Below, one piece after another: positions 44,318 to 57,758 of a stretch of 64,000 bases of DNA (the stretch's first letter is position 1; every line of letters begins with the position of its first letter). A model generated the notes under the pieces. That model worked only from the letters and a program-made list of their open reading frames with translations, was not told the DNA's origin and did no database searches. The stretch lies in contig NC_089274.1 in assembly GCF_963678975.1 (NCBI RefSeq), positions 21,351,133 through 21,415,132 of the forward strand, read 5' to 3'. Position numbers and translations under genes: made by a program. This DNA is from Dysidea avara. Taxonomy: Eukaryota; Porifera; Demospongiae; Dictyoceratida; Dysideidae.

Positions 44318-47300
44318 CTACAAGTCCACTGGCCAATATGACATCACAGGGAAGAACACTTGTTTCTGTGCTTGGTGTTGCTCATATACTGAAACACTGT
44401 TTAGTAAACTGGCCTCTGTACCTCCTGCCATGGCGGGTTGAACTTTGATTCTATTGTCACATGAGAATATAAGATAATAACAATGTCTAGTAAGTGTTGT
44501 AGGTCTCCCATAAGATGTCTAATAATTTTTAAAACCATTTATCTCCAAGTGATTGTGCAAAAACTATGTGCTAAAAATTATTCTTGTCAGACTATCACTA
44601 AGAAACTCCAGTACAGGACATAAAATTATATGCTAATGGGGTACAAGTATAGACATGCATCCCCTCCTACACACACGCTTGTACACACACTACACTGAAA
44701 CAAGCAGGCAACCTGACTACACACAACCATACCTGATAACATTCTCAACAAGACTTGATGCATCACTGTCAATCATTACGGTGACTGGTTTATCCTTGGA
44801 CATTTCTATCTCCAAGTGTTTAACATGATAAGAACTCTCCTCACTCAATTTGTACTATATAACGCAGTGCCATACAGTAGTACAGAGTAGTGGCTACTTA
44901 CTGAAGTAGTTACTCTCCCTTCAGTCACTGCTTGTGTCACTGTTAGCTCAACATTATCATGTTCTGTATAACAATAATGATATAATGTCTCCCTGGTGCT
45001 AACATGTCTGCTTATATCACACAACAATTACGAGGTAATCACCTGGGTTGGTGACACAAAGATCGTAGACGCGTGGAACACTGGCCACACCCATCGACCA
45101 CACATTCTTTAAAGACACTGTTCTCTGCTGTAACATGGAACAGTCCAGGGTGACCTATGTGGTAAAAGACATGCGACATACAGGGGCTCTATACTAATGA
45201 AGCTACTGCATGCATTCTAACACTGTACTGAGATGCAACGAAGCTAAAATGTATCATACAGTATGGTAGTACTGTATATGGAGATTTGGGTTTTCCTAGC
45301 CACAAAATTCACCCAAAAACCAGCTTCACAACTCCATCCTGGCACCTTGGCAGTATTGGATAGCAGTGTTGGGCAAGTTACTTTGTAAAAGTAACAGGTT
45401 ACATATTACATAATTACTTGCAACTGAACTATTTAGTTACAGTTACATATTACCCAAAAAATAAAGTAACTATAATAATATTACATATTATATTACTTTG
45501 TGTCCACAGCCTTAAGCTGTCACATGTGAAACTACCACCTTATCACGTGACATGATTGTGTTGTTGGACAATGTGCAAATCTTGGTTATAAGTCAGAAGC
45601 TGGTGAATAAGCTCCATTCAGTAGGCTTCGTTACTTCATTGTGGCTAGGCGTTACTCAGTGGATCACAAACGAGATTAGTAACTTTGTTACTTGTAGTAA
45701 TAATATTATGTAATATTAGATTCGTTACAGTACCTATATTACTTAGGTAAAAGCCGACCTATCGTTCCTTCCAATCTTCGTGGTTCGATAAGTGGCCATG
45801 GATCACGTACAACGAGACAGAAGATAAAGCGTTTTGCTTTGTTTGTATTAAGGCAGTGCAACAAGAAAGAGTCAGGAATTGCTCACTGACCAGCAAAACA
45901 TCGGATGCGTTTCTCACCCGCGTCTATACGTATTGGAAGGATGCCACTGGAGAGAAACACGGAGGATTTCCTCTTCATGAACGCTCCCACGTAAGTTTTT
46001 ATTATTATTCATAGCTATATCGTTACAAACTGCTTTGTTTAATACCGCACTAGTTTGAGCATCACTACATTCGTTTTTCTCTATTTTTAATTTAGATGCA
46101 CAAGTGGGTAGCTGATTTAGTCATGAACAAATACAAAGATATTGGTGAGCATTATGCTGCTGCTGGTACCAACCAAAGGGCAATCAACAGAGCTTACTTG
46201 CAAAAAGTTCTTCAAAATGTCATCTTTCTTGCCAGACAAGGCCTACCATTCAGAGGCAATTGGATTCCATCAGAAGATGGCAGTGGTGGCTGTGAGAAGG
46301 AATCCAACTTTTACCAATTAATGCTGCTGCGTGCAAATGACGATCCAGGGATGTTAGAAATAATGAAACGTAAAACAAACAAGTACACAGATCACCACAT
46401 ACAGGATGAGGTGATTAAGCTTTTGGCTCACAGTCACTTGCGTAGAATTGCTGCAGACATAAAGGCAGCAGGTTATTTTGCAGTGGAGGCAGATGAAGTC
46501 ATGGATTCTTCAAATAAAGAGCAGGTTGTTGTGTGTATAAGATGGGTCGATGACAAGTTCGAAACACATGAGGATTTTGTAGGCCTCCATCATGTTGATG
46601 ACATAACTGCTGCTACCATTGTTCATGTTGTCACTGATACTGTGCGCCACATGACTCTTTCAATGTCAATGTGTAGAGCCCAGTGTTATGATGGGGCTTC
46701 CAACATGAAGCAAGTGGCATCTGATATTCAAAAACTTGAGCCACAAGCACTTTATTTGCATTGCTATGGCCATAGTTTAAATCTTGCTGTGTCCGACACT
46801 TTGAAAAGTATTAAATGCATGTGTGATGCTCTCGATGTAGCGCTTGAAATGTGCAAGCTTTTCAAATATTCACCTAGGAGAGATGCCATTTTTCACAAGT
46901 TTCATCAAGAACTCACACCACAAGCCCTGGGCATATGAAACCTTTGTCCAACCCGTTGGACTGTGCGTGCTTTATCCCTTGAGAGCATACGCGTCAACTA
47001 TTCTGCTTTAGAAGCAATGTGGGATGAAGCATTAGAAGTTTGCTCACAATCAGAAATAAAGGCTAGAATAAATGGAGTTTGATCAAAAATAAAGGATTTT
47101 GATTTTTTGTTTGGTCTTTTGTTAGGTGAGCGGATTCTAAAGCACACCGACAATTTAAGCAAAACTTTGCAAGCTACAGCCATGTCAGCAGTAGAGGCTT
47201 ATAGTGTGGCCAAACTATGCATAGAAGTTTTCAAGAAAATTCGAACAGATGATGATTTTGATTTGTTTTGGGAACTTGCTAAAACTACCCAAAACTCATT

Positions 47301-50300
47301 GGAAGTCAAAGATCCAACCTTACCTCGTGCTCGCAAACGTCCTAGACGTTATGAAGATGGCACTGCTGAACCTTATCACCCTCCTGATGTCAAACAGCAT
47401 TATAAGCAAATATACTTTCAAAGTGTTGATTTAATCATTGCTACAATTGAAAATCGTTTTCAGCAAAAGGATTATAAAACATACTCAACATTAGAGCAGC
47501 TTATTATTAAGGCTGCAACTAAGAAAGGCCATTTGCAGGAGCTCAATGAAGTGGTGTCTTTACGCATCAGATTTTAGTAAATCTGAACTTGAAACTCAAC
47601 TTGAGCTACTTGGACAAATGAAAATTGCAGTTAGTGGCCGTCACCTACAATTCTGTGACATTCATAAATGTTTCAATCTTTGCCTCCAGCACAGCTATCT
47701 CTGTTATCACAAGTGTCTTTGCTTGTAAAGCTGATTGCTTTGATGCCAGCCACCAACGCTGTTTCAGAGAGAAGCGCATCAGCACTCCGCCGTGTTAAAA
47801 CCTATTTGAGGTCTTCAATGACACAATTACGTTTGAACAACATGATGGTAGTACATATACATAAATCTCTAACTGATACCGTAGATGTTAAATCAATACT
47901 AACTGAGTTTTCAACTGCCAATGAAGAAAGAAGAAAAGTGTTTGGCAGCTTTGAACTGGAAAACATTTGATGGCTATGTGCATGTAACTATTGTATTTGC
48001 GTCAGTGTCCAGTATGACTACCTACATAAAAGAAACATTTAAATTATATTATTGTTGTACATGTATATGTCTTAACATGCAGGATGTGCATGTTTGTATT
48101 TTCATAAAGTGTACAGCAATACTGAGAGTTTGTTAATATTAACCTATGCATATGGGTTTTAAGTATATTATACAGCCCATAGCTACTATTTGCTGTACTC
48201 AGGGCCGCCCAGAGAAATTAAGGGGCCCAGGGCAAAGAGTTAAAGTGGGGCCCTTGACCCAAGTTGTAAAGTGAAGACCATAAAAAAAAAAAAAAAAAAA
48301 AAGGTCACAACCTGCTGGCAATGACAATAACTACCCATCACCAACCATATCTCCTTATCTATAAGCTTGCTACACTGCTCCTCTGAAGAATACTGTGACT
48401 GCTCTATTAGAGTATTTAGATCTGACTGCTCTATTAGAGTATATCGATCTTTTAAACAGGTATTCAGGGGGCCCTTCATGGGGCCTCCTGGGGCCCCTTT
48501 CAGGCTGGGGCCCGGGGCAAAATGCCCCAGTTACCCCCCCCTGTGGGCGGCCCTGGCTGTACTAGTATTACATAAATCAAATACCACATGCTTAAGACAA
48601 ACAAAACTTCTTTTATCTGTATGCCAATTTTCAGTCAAAATTGTCACCAAATTTAAACTCAGAAGGTTATATTTTCAAAATTTTTCTGGGGGGGCATGCC
48701 CCCAGACCCCCTAGAAGGCGAAATGCTTTGCATTTCGCTGAGTGTGCTTCGCACACTGTACGGTTACTCCTTTCAGTGTGCTCCCCTAGATAATGTGCCT
48801 GACCAAAAATATTTTGCTTCCCCCAGCCCTGTGACTGGATTGATTGCAGAGACGATTCTAACACTGTTCTTCATTAGTACCACTGTGTAACAGGCTGAAC
48901 ATAGCTGAAAGCAAAGCTGCACTTTCAAGGCATTAATTGATAGTTGGGGGCATGCGAATCGTTTTTGTGGTGACTGGATTGTTGCAGAAGTGCTTCTACT
49001 ATTTTTCGTCTGTAGCGCTGTGTAATGGGCTTAACATAGCTGAAAGTGAAGCATAATGGCCACTGCACTTTTTCGAAGCAGTATTTAATAGGTGGGGCGA
49101 GTGTTCAGATGAAACATTAATTCTGGCGCCATCCTTTCTTTTGACGCGGTATGCGTGGGTTTACCAGTCATAATAATGTTACACAAAAAAGTAAACGAAC
49201 AAGTTTAAGGAAATTTTAAGTTCGATTAGGGATCATAGAAAAAAAAAGTAAGGAAACAAGGGAGATTGCTTACACCTGCAGATATACTGGTGAACATTTA
49301 ATCCCTAATTCAGTCTTGATCTTGGGGGTATAGACTGAATTAGGGATTAAATGTTCACTAGTATATCTGCAGGTGTAGGCGACCTCCCTTGTTTCCCTAC
49401 TTTTTTTCCTATGATCCCTAATCAAACTTAAAATTCTTAATTATTCCTTAAACTTGTATATGTAAGGCTTTGACCTGATCTGGTACAATGACCTGACACA
49501 ATGTGCATGTCAAAAAGTCTACACCTAAATGATGTGATGTCGATGTCATATTAGCAGTACCTGAGGGAGCCTTACATAGTTGATTAACATCTCACATTGC
49601 TAATTTTTATTAAACAAGCTGTAAACAAGTCATAATACTCACAATTCATAAAGCATGATCTCCAGTTTGTATGATAGCATAATCGAAATATTAACATTAG
49701 CAACTACTTCAGAGACAATTATAATTTTTTCAAATCTCAGTGAAAATGTCAGGTAACCTAAAGCATTACCTGACATTGATGTGCTACTGTTTTACACAAT
49801 TCGTCGGAAATCCTTACGTTACATTGATAGAATAGAGTGACTCAACCTATAATAATACAATCATTGTTGTCTAATTGATTGACAATGTGTCACTATAAAA
49901 CTCTCTAACTTCCTTTTATTTTGATCTGACATTTTGTCAGGCAGGTTCCATTATGGTCGGCCATGCATGATATTTGCCTGACAAATGGCCTATGTCAGGC
50001 AGTAATAATTGACTCTGGACTACTTTGACATGGCATAACACATAAAGAACAATGTCCTGTACAGCAACACACTCACTTCTTCCATTGTCATATTAGTTTC
50101 AAAAGTCTTCGCCTGTTTGCCTATATGAACAGCACACGGTTATCATAATATCATACAACACACACACAGAGAATATTATATCACAGGTAGGTTTACATAA
50201 TATAGCATATTGAGGTTTTGCAGGAGACAATCCACGTGTGTAGAAATGATGAGTGGATTGAACATAGTTAAATACCGATAGTCACAATGAAAACTTGTGA

Positions 50301-53300
50301 CTAAATTTTCTTGAATGTTGATCATTAGTTAGTTTTGCTATAGAATGCCTCTTTTTAGAACAGTACTTTGTACTTCTTAAGTATTTGTGCATACTGTACA
50401 TGTGACTTGGGAATGCTTCCTGCAAAACCTCTATACTACATGTAACAAGCCATACAAGTCAACCACCCACCTTTCCGGTACTTCTGAATGTCCAGCCTCT
50501 GTAGCATGTAACACTTTCTGATTAGCTGTGGATGTGTTGACTTGCCTTTGTCTGGCTTTACCTCTAGCTGTACAATAACTACTGATAGCATTAATAGTAA
50601 TTCAGTGACTGACCTCTACTGAGTACATGTTGAAGTGAACTGTGTTTTGTGCCTCTCGACAATAGTTTGTGACCATTGACCGAATTAGCTGTGGGGAAAC
50701 AGAAATGGGTAATACATGAATATGTAATCACTACACACACGTACACACACACACACACACTCACACCACATCCACGCTCCAAAGGAAGCAAAGGCTTCTT
50801 CAAACCATGATGTGTTACATGTGTATGCATGATGTAAGCCCTGTTGTTGACTTGTAACGACAACACAAATACACACGCACACACACTCTCTCTCTCTCAC
50901 ACACACACACACGCGCACGCACGTACGCACATGTACATTACCTCAGCAGGACTGGGTGGAAGTTTCTCACTGACAGTCGGCAGACTAGGAATGGGCAAAG
51001 TAGCATTGGCTAACGGCAATGATGGGTGAGTGATTTTCTCTGGCTGCATAGAAGACACCACATAACAATGACACACTAGACACTGATCAACACCCTAGTG
51101 TTGTCCCAACAGAAACCACCCACAGACTACATTATCAGCATCAACTCTAGACCATGCTTCCTGGCAATGAGGGGTCTATAACCTGTGAAGTTTTCAGAGG
51201 CAATTAGTAACCATTGTGCACCTAGTAACCCATGAATAATCACCTGGTAACCAGTGAAGAATGACTACTGTGTAATGTGGGACACACAGTGTTCACTGAT
51301 ATCACACTTTACACTTCTATACCAATACATAGCAAAAATGCATCAGATATCCCACTGGGGACCTGCAAGAAGCTGAAAACGTGTATAACAGGGAGTTAAA
51401 AATCTTTATGGTTGCCAAACAACATTCTATCTAGGTATAAAGAGAGTCACATGATTCAGAATTTCCTATATATTTAAACAATATGACTGCTCATGCACCA
51501 CAGCTACCACAATGAGGCACAACTTACCGATGGTATGATACGGAGCAAGTTATGGGTGGCTAACATAACGTTCCTCTCATACCAGCTGTCCTTGTTACTA
51601 ACAAAACATCCTAGCCAGACATCTTCACCAAACAATGCTGGCTGAGAAGCATCAACGAGAGGTTGTATTAAATTATCTGCACTGCTCTCTGACAATCTAC
51701 GTCCACTGACACTTGCCACAGTAGCCGTAGACACCTCAGACATTGGCACATAATAGAACAACATCTTGATTCCTGCAAACAAACTTGGCTCTTTTATCCT
51801 ACAAGAAATAAATTCATTCACAAAAAGCATATTTTTACTTAACAAGTCACCAAACACTTGTATTTGACAGACACAAGTGTAGTGACTGAAAAGCTATACA
51901 ATATATGGCTAGGAATTGTAGGACACTATACTGGTTGTGACTTGTAATAATGTATAAAACTTCTATCCTTAAAGCTTGCTGGTTTACTGTAAATAAGTAT
52001 TATATATCATCACAAATGGAAGAACTCAAAAATTTCTATTTTCAAACAACACTACTGGTTATATACACACTCAACTCACCTCAGGTCAGCATAAGCATAT
52101 GCCATGTTGTTGATCAGTTCATCATTTCCTACTAGCACAATCTTCACTACTTTAGTGATAAATGCCGATGAATGTAAAGAAGGTCGAGACTTCCTTCTCA
52201 CACGTAGTGTGTGTGTCCCGCCCTTCTTTTGTACACGTACCATTGACCCAGTGGAGCCCTCAATGTACTGGACTGGCAATGACATTTTTCTATTCATAGA
52301 ACCAACCATATTACCACTACCATATAATGACAATGACCCTCGATGTAATGAATTAACTGTCATAGCTGAATACAACGAGCCACTGTCACTGCTGGCAGGA
52401 GAATAAGACCTCATAGTGCCATCAACTATTCTAGGAGAACTGGAGTCAGTTTCACTGCTATCTGGTGATCGAGATGCACTCCTATCAATGGAACTAGAAC
52501 TCTCTGTCTCTCCACCAGTTGCATCAGACAGTTCATGGTGGCTATTACTGAATGTCACAGATCCACCTCCATTTGATGAAGGTGATGCACATGGACGCAA
52601 TGGACTTGTGGGAACACTGAATGCTCCAGGAGCCACATCAGCCTCACTGAGTGAGCGTACTTTACTGTTCGGGGCACTGCCAGGACGGAGAAGGTTTACA
52701 GATCTTGTTAACATCATCACGTCATCTGGTGATGAGATAACATCAGGATCCACTGTACCACTGTCATGAGATGTCGAACGAACTGGGACATGTCTACGTC
52801 CTGACAATTTCTTGCTGCGATGTGCTCTCCCATTGACGGTGTCGATAACTTCCCTCAGTTTCTCTTTGAGTACTTCACTATTAATAGTAGGAATGGGGTG
52901 AGTGTGGAAGTATGGGGCAGGTAGTGAGAAGTCTTCTAACTGTTGTGACGTCAGTTGGATGTGTTCTGGGACAGGATAATTTGGCGTGTGTGATAAAATT
53001 TCACCATAGAGATGATTTATGTCCATCACTACATGATCCATCTTAGTGTCTATGTTAATCCCATTAGCTTGTTTGAATTCATCTGACTCAGTTGATATGA
53101 GAATGTTAAGTGCTTGCTCACATAACCTGTCCAATCGGTCAGTCATTCCCTGTAAGATGCCATAAACAGGTTATGCTGGTGGAATCTGCTAACCTCTAGT
53201 TGTTCATCCAGTTTAGCAAGGTCCACAGTTTTCAATAAAGAGTAAAACAGGTCTAGAAAAATGCAGTAACAAACACAGTAATTCAGTTAAGCCCGTCTAA

Positions 53301-56300
53301 CCAGACACCTCTCTAGTTATACCGGCTACCTCTCTATATACATGCAATACAACACTGCTTGCTGGCCTTCTTCAATACTGAACTGGACCAAAGGTCAATT
53401 CCTTAAGCAAAAAACATTTGACGATGGATAACTAATGGAGTCAAGGATGGTTAGCTATGGCACCATGGTAGATTTCTACAACAAAGCATTTTTGTTCTGT
53501 TTAAAGCTCACCCAGTTGTATGGAAGTATAGCAGAGGTTTTGTAGTAATTGTGAAATGCATTATACAGTTTAGCCAAGTTAACAAAGTGGATAGTTCAAC
53601 TATTGAAATTGCGTTCTTGGCAGAGTCATTACCTCAATTGTTACAAGGTGATTAGCTAGGGCAGACCTGCTATAGAGAATATACAAGTGTGTGTAAATAG
53701 TTAGTAAAATGTGAAGTATATTTATGGGAATTTGCTAGGCATAGCATCAAATTCAGTCCAACATGCTATTGAAATTGCAATATAGCAGGCTAGCCACATT
53801 GGCTAATACACAACATGTACAAAATTGCTGAGTGTGCTTCACCAGACAATCTACAAAATTCCATTATGACAAATGTATCACATTAAATATGTTTTGGCTT
53901 ACATAATAAAATTATACCATTATTCATTAGGACAATTATTTAACTGGGTAATTAGCCCATTCACTTGTATAACTTGCATGCTTCACTGAGTATATATATA
54001 CACAAACCATGTACTTACTACACACATGTGCATACACAACACTCGCACATACATTTATCACATATAGAACATACTTCTCAAAAACAGTTTCTTCAATGAA
54101 ATGGGATCTACAGTGTTCTGTTTCTCAAAAGCCTGTGAGAAAGCATAGCTACGAGGAGCATGATTATCAATCATCAAGTGATAGTGATGTTCTTTGTTAT
54201 ATGCCGGACTACTGCAGTTTAGACTGAACTCCAAATGATGCTCGGCAATCAAGGTTTCTCTAAATGCAGACCCTGCAATAGTCAGTGACAAATGTTATAT
54301 ATATGACATTCAGGAAAACATGTGACATGAAAGTCCACCACATGTAACATGAATGTCCACCACATGTAACAATGTTTGCTCGTTTAGTTACCAAGACAGC
54401 TGACCATGAAAAACAATGTGGTTGCATCTATCTAAACTCCAATTCAAGTATGAAACCACAAAAGTCCCAATTCAATTCAATATTCCCGCCAAATTGCTTC
54501 ACACTGACTACCACATTATAACAAAGGACGGAAATACCACACATGTTAACCATTTGCTGAGTATATAGTATATAATATATAATATCAAGAAGGTTAACTC
54601 TTAATAATATTAAATTGTGGTGACCTTACAGGGATCAAGGGTCAATTTTAAGCAGCAGTTAGTATAACCTGTCCTTTAGACAAAAACTTTTGTTTGGTGT
54701 TATATTCTTTTTAGTAGTCATTAAGAAACATTCCACTGTGTTAATTAGTCAACACATTTGGTCTTCATCATGTTTCTATTCAAACCTAGTGTTTCAATGG
54801 ATAGACTAACCATTAACCATATACCCCCAGCTCACTTCAATGGTTCAAATGAACACTTAGAACTACCTCTGATGAAGTCTTCATTTTGAATAGTATCCAA
54901 TAGTGTCTTCACTACATCAGAGTGGGGTAAGGGCCACAGGTAAAATGGCTGAACTGCTCGATACACATCCATGGTGTTGTAGCGGACACCCTATAAAAAT
55001 TTGGGTTGAAACATTACAGAGAATTCATTAATATGGCTGTTATGGGACTAACTAGTGCCACTATACCAATGAGGTTATGCAACAATTTGTTTAGAAGACC
55101 TACCAGAGGGGCATCATTATTCAGCGGATTGGACTTCTGGACTGGCATATTTTTTTTTACACATTTTATGGTTGGGTTTATTGAGCTTCACCATTTAATG
55201 GCTGTTTGGTAGCCTGCAGCCCACTATTAAACACTGAATACGGGCATTGAAATGTACAAAAACTGTCTTTTAATAATTTTGCTACTGTTCAGTTTTGCTG
55301 CTATACAGCATGGGGCTCAATACAGCACTTACTCCTTACCCAGTAATGCTGCTATGTGACAGCAATACTTAATCAGCGATCATCTTTCCAGTTGACAATG
55401 ATATCCTTAGAGCAAGCTTAACGAGCATACTGTGTAATTTGTGGCATCTATAGGGTTTTTCAGTACTGGTGCTTATAATTTCTAATCGTTAAGCCCAATG
55501 TGTTGAAATAGATGCCTGGCCATGAAAGACACAGCTCGCTCATTGAGCTTACTCTTCATCAACTGGAAAGATGATAAGATGATTGCTGATTAATGCTGTC
55601 ACATCATAGCAGCATTACAGGGTAAGCAGCGTAAGCAAAATTATTAAAAGACAGATTTTGTACATTTTACTGTCAGTATTCAGTGTTTAATAGTGGACTG
55701 CAGGCTACCAAACTGACAGCTCAATAAATCCAACCATATAATGTGCAAAAACAAAATATATATATATGCCAGTCCAGTAGTGCAGTCCACTGAATAGTAA
55801 CGCCCACTATCAGACCACTATAAAAGGATGATTTTATTAACAAGGTGGCTGTTAAGTGCATAATAAGGTATCACAAATTCTCACCTCGACAACAAACTGG
55901 TGAAGGATGTGTAAAACAGGTAACAATATTTCTCTCTCACCATAATCAGCTGTATCGGTCGAATATTTCTACCCAGACAACACACATAACACACTATATA
56001 CATCATACACATACAGACACACAGCTTACCTTAAGGATAACCATTAATTCATTGATGGCACTGTTGACATTATTTTGGTCTCCAGATACCATAAATTGCA
56101 GCCGAAAATATGACAAGCTATCAGCCACTACAGAACACACACATAATGGACTGCATTTTCATGTCTCACTCAAAACATACCATCACGATAATTGCATAAT
56201 TTTCCACGTCTGGATGGCAGATATCCTAACTGGCCACGACGATGATGCTTGTAACAAGCCTCTAGTACTTCAACCAGAATGTTAGACTCTGTACTGATTT

Positions 56301-57758
56301 CTGTGGGCTTGATGACCTTTGGAACTTCTTTGCCAAACCGATAATAATCCCGCAATACCTGAGATACACAAAATGTTAAAACAACTAGCTACTGAATCCA
56401 TGCAATACTGCTGAATGAACAAAAATATTCATATGTTAGTGGACATCAATGATTATGAATCTTGGTATCCTAACTGCGTGTGTTGGCATCCTAACTGCGT
56501 GTGTTGGCATCCTAACTGCGTGTGTTGGCATCCTAACTGCGTGTGTTGGCATCCTAACTGCGTGTGTTGGCATCCTAACTGCGTGTGTTGGCATCCTAAC
56601 TGCGTGTGTTGGCATCCTAACTGCGTGTGTTGGCATCCCAACTGTGTGTGTTGGCATAATCGCCTTAGTACGTACCTTAGAGGTCTTCTCTAAAGCAGTG
56701 CTACATTCTTTGCCTAAATATAGGCCACCCTAAGGGCCCATCCCCTTGACCATATAAAAGCTCAAACAGCCACAACAAATGAAAAAGGTACCAAAAATAG
56801 TATCATCATTCCAAGAAGGATTATGCAGACAACATGAAGTTGAAAGTGTTCCTATCAATGGTATAACAAAAGAGGCAACAGCATTCAGTTTGGTACTGCT
56901 AACGTTCACAGTTATTAAGTAGACAATAAACTCACAGCCACTTCAAAAGAGTCGCATCTTTGAGGATAATCCGGCCTGACACAATTTCGTGCTGCCAATA
57001 AACAGACATTGAAACACACAATTCCAACAGTATATTGCTCACCGAGGTTCCAGCGAATGTGTATATTCTTTAAGTGGTTTGAAGGCATATGTGGATAAAA
57101 CTGTTTTAGAAAGTAAAGTGTGCTAATAATCTGGTGTTGCATCAACACTGGAGTATGTTAAGGGCAAACATACTATGAATAGTATGTATTCAAATATTTC
57201 AAGGATACAGGAAAGGTGTTTTCTTTCTTGACTGGGTACTTTTTCTTTGCTCATCCATGCTTTGAGATTACTGACATCAACATCCAGACCACAAATCTCA
57301 CAATAGTTCTTCGACAAGGTCAACATGCCTGTAATGTGTAGTAGATTGAAGCCAGTCGGTGTGTGTTATTATAATACATACAACTTTAGCATACTGTCAA
57401 ATTGTGCGTATTCTTTACTCAAACTAACCTTGCCCGCTATCCAAGGCGACCAGCTTGACTATCAAGCACACGACAAAACTACAAAACACAAACGCGTAAC
57501 GCTACAACAACTTTATAGCCAAAGTTTCACACATAATTTGGGAAATAGCCGACCCATTTTTACAGGAGATTGGTGCCCAGGTATGAATTACGATATCCAA
57601 CTATACCTTTGAACTCGTTCAGGGTCGCATGATAGTTCCCTCCAGAATATTGGGATATCCCTGGTACTGCAGCCCGAACTTGCTATTGCTAAAAACTCGT
57701 CTGCTTCTTTGGCGAACCCTAGTGTGTTTTCGTCGACACGTATTCCCCCTGAAGGCAT
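44318..57758 (-). CDS. PIK3R5/PIK3R6-like: PI3K gamma regulatory subunit p101/p84-like, 18 exons, about 1010 aa
   Basis: Exons 5'-3': 57758-57607, 57122-57043, 56991-56936, 56358-56181, 56127-56030, 54990-54867, 54272-54075, 53252-53194, 53149-52080, 51798-51528, 51043-50942, 50688-50614, 50567-50471, 50120-50077, 45154-45043, 44963-44902, 44854-44733, 44450-44318. Every junction is GT-AG, phases close, and the sum is 3033 nt. The N-terminal helical part includes FYLWPLPHSDVVKTLLDTI, like the p101 HEAT region. Exon 9 holds a Ser-rich disordered linker (about 400-640) with basophilic sites (NRKMS, RRKS). Then KIVLVGNDELINNMAYAYADLR, KMLFYYVPM and DSWYERNV match the p101/p84 pseudo-GTPase block. 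The C-terminus ends FFPVMSYWPVDL, like the p101 end. Role: links p110-gamma-type PI3K to G-beta-gamma. Family call is by motif recall. Confidence 0.82.
45368..47970 (+). pseudogene. Dead hAT transposase (ZMYM1/DUF4371-type) inside an intron
   Basis: Left end CAGTGTTGGGCAAGTTAC at 45368 is a typical hAT terminus. A TTF-type zinc-finger exon (about 45752-45990: WPWITYNETEDKAFCFVC, CSLTSKTSDAF, HERSH) ends at GTAAGT and joins after TTTAATTTAG to the exon starting 46096. Catalytic region: ADEVMDSSNKEQ, YDGASNM, LHCYGHSLNLAVSD. Two in-frame TGA codons (46936, about 47080) and frameshifts near 47555 and 47700 disable it; the first TGA sits where the family usually has Arg in GIRNLCPTRW, so a CpG transition is likely. 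The C-terminal dimerisation motif ATNAVSERSASALRRVK is recognisable. No right terminus found. Lies sense-opposite in the 4.9-kb intron of the PIK3R-like gene. Confidence 0.85.
48200..48555. mobile_element. hAT MITE with 8-bp duplication GCTGTACT
   Basis: 356 bp; TSDs GCTGTACT at 48192-48199 and 48556-48563; ends CAGGGCCGCCCAGAG and CTGTGGGCGGCCCTG. Contains a poly-A run (48281-48303) and two dispersed motifs (48397-48414, 48424-48441). Intron of the PIK3R-like gene. Confidence 0.93.
48685..49100. repeat. Repeat with stacked mini-palindromes and an internal tandem duplication
   Basis: GGGGGCATGCCCCC (about 48691-48703), then GCGAAATGC-TTT-GCATTTCGC (48718-48738) and AGTGTGC-TTC-GCACACT (48741-48757) form three consecutive perfect hairpins. 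A segment with GTGACTGGATTG...GCAGA...AACATAGCTGAAAG occurs twice, about 135 bp apart (48831-48950 and 48968-49060). Family unknown. Confidence 0.5.
49199..49458. mobile_element. 260-bp foldback element
   Basis: Arms of about 115 bp (starting ACAAGTTTAAGG, containing ATTAGGGATCAT and GGAAACAAGGGAG) pair with the right arm ending CCTTAAACTTGT around a short loop near 49325. The TAGGGATCA and GAAACAAG blocks also occur in the arms of family B at 21.5 and 61.9 kb. Intron of the PIK3R-like gene. Confidence 0.75.
50741..50930. repeat. CA/CT dinucleotide-rich microsatellites
   Basis: Two CA-rich tracts (about 50741-50765 and 50868-50925), the second with an internal CTCTCTCT run, in an intron of the PIK3R-like gene. 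Confidence 0.85.
55117..55799. mobile_element. About 680-bp foldback element
   Basis: The left arm (TATTCAGCGGATTGGACTTC... GGACTGGCATAT... CAGCCCACTATTAAACACTGAATA... AGCGATCATCTTTCCAGTTGA) is mirrored by the right arm ending GTCCACTGAATA. Arms are about 280 bp, broken by small differences. Intron of the PIK3R-like gene. Confidence 0.75.
56463..56655. repeat. 21-bp minisatellite, nine copies
   Basis: Nine head-to-tail copies of CATCCTAACTGCGTGTGTTGG, almost identical, in the intron between PIK3R-like exons 3 and 4. The unit is a multiple of three, so several frames are open (for example PNCVCWH repeats). It has no start, splice or homology support as coding sequence. Confidence 0.95.

Noticed and set aside
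46998-47183. Minus-strand ORF opposite the hAT transposase
   Set aside because: Shadow of the transposase reading frame.
56415-56733. PNCVCWH / GILTACV repeat ORFs and a possible CRISPR-like array
   Set aside because: Head-to-tail 21-bp minisatellite without spacers, in an intron of an animal gene.
57225-57326. Candidate extra PIK3R-like exon (open frame on the minus strand)
   Set aside because: Its phase fits neither the exon 1 donor nor the next acceptor, whereas joining 57607 directly to 57122 keeps frame. It could be an alternative exon.
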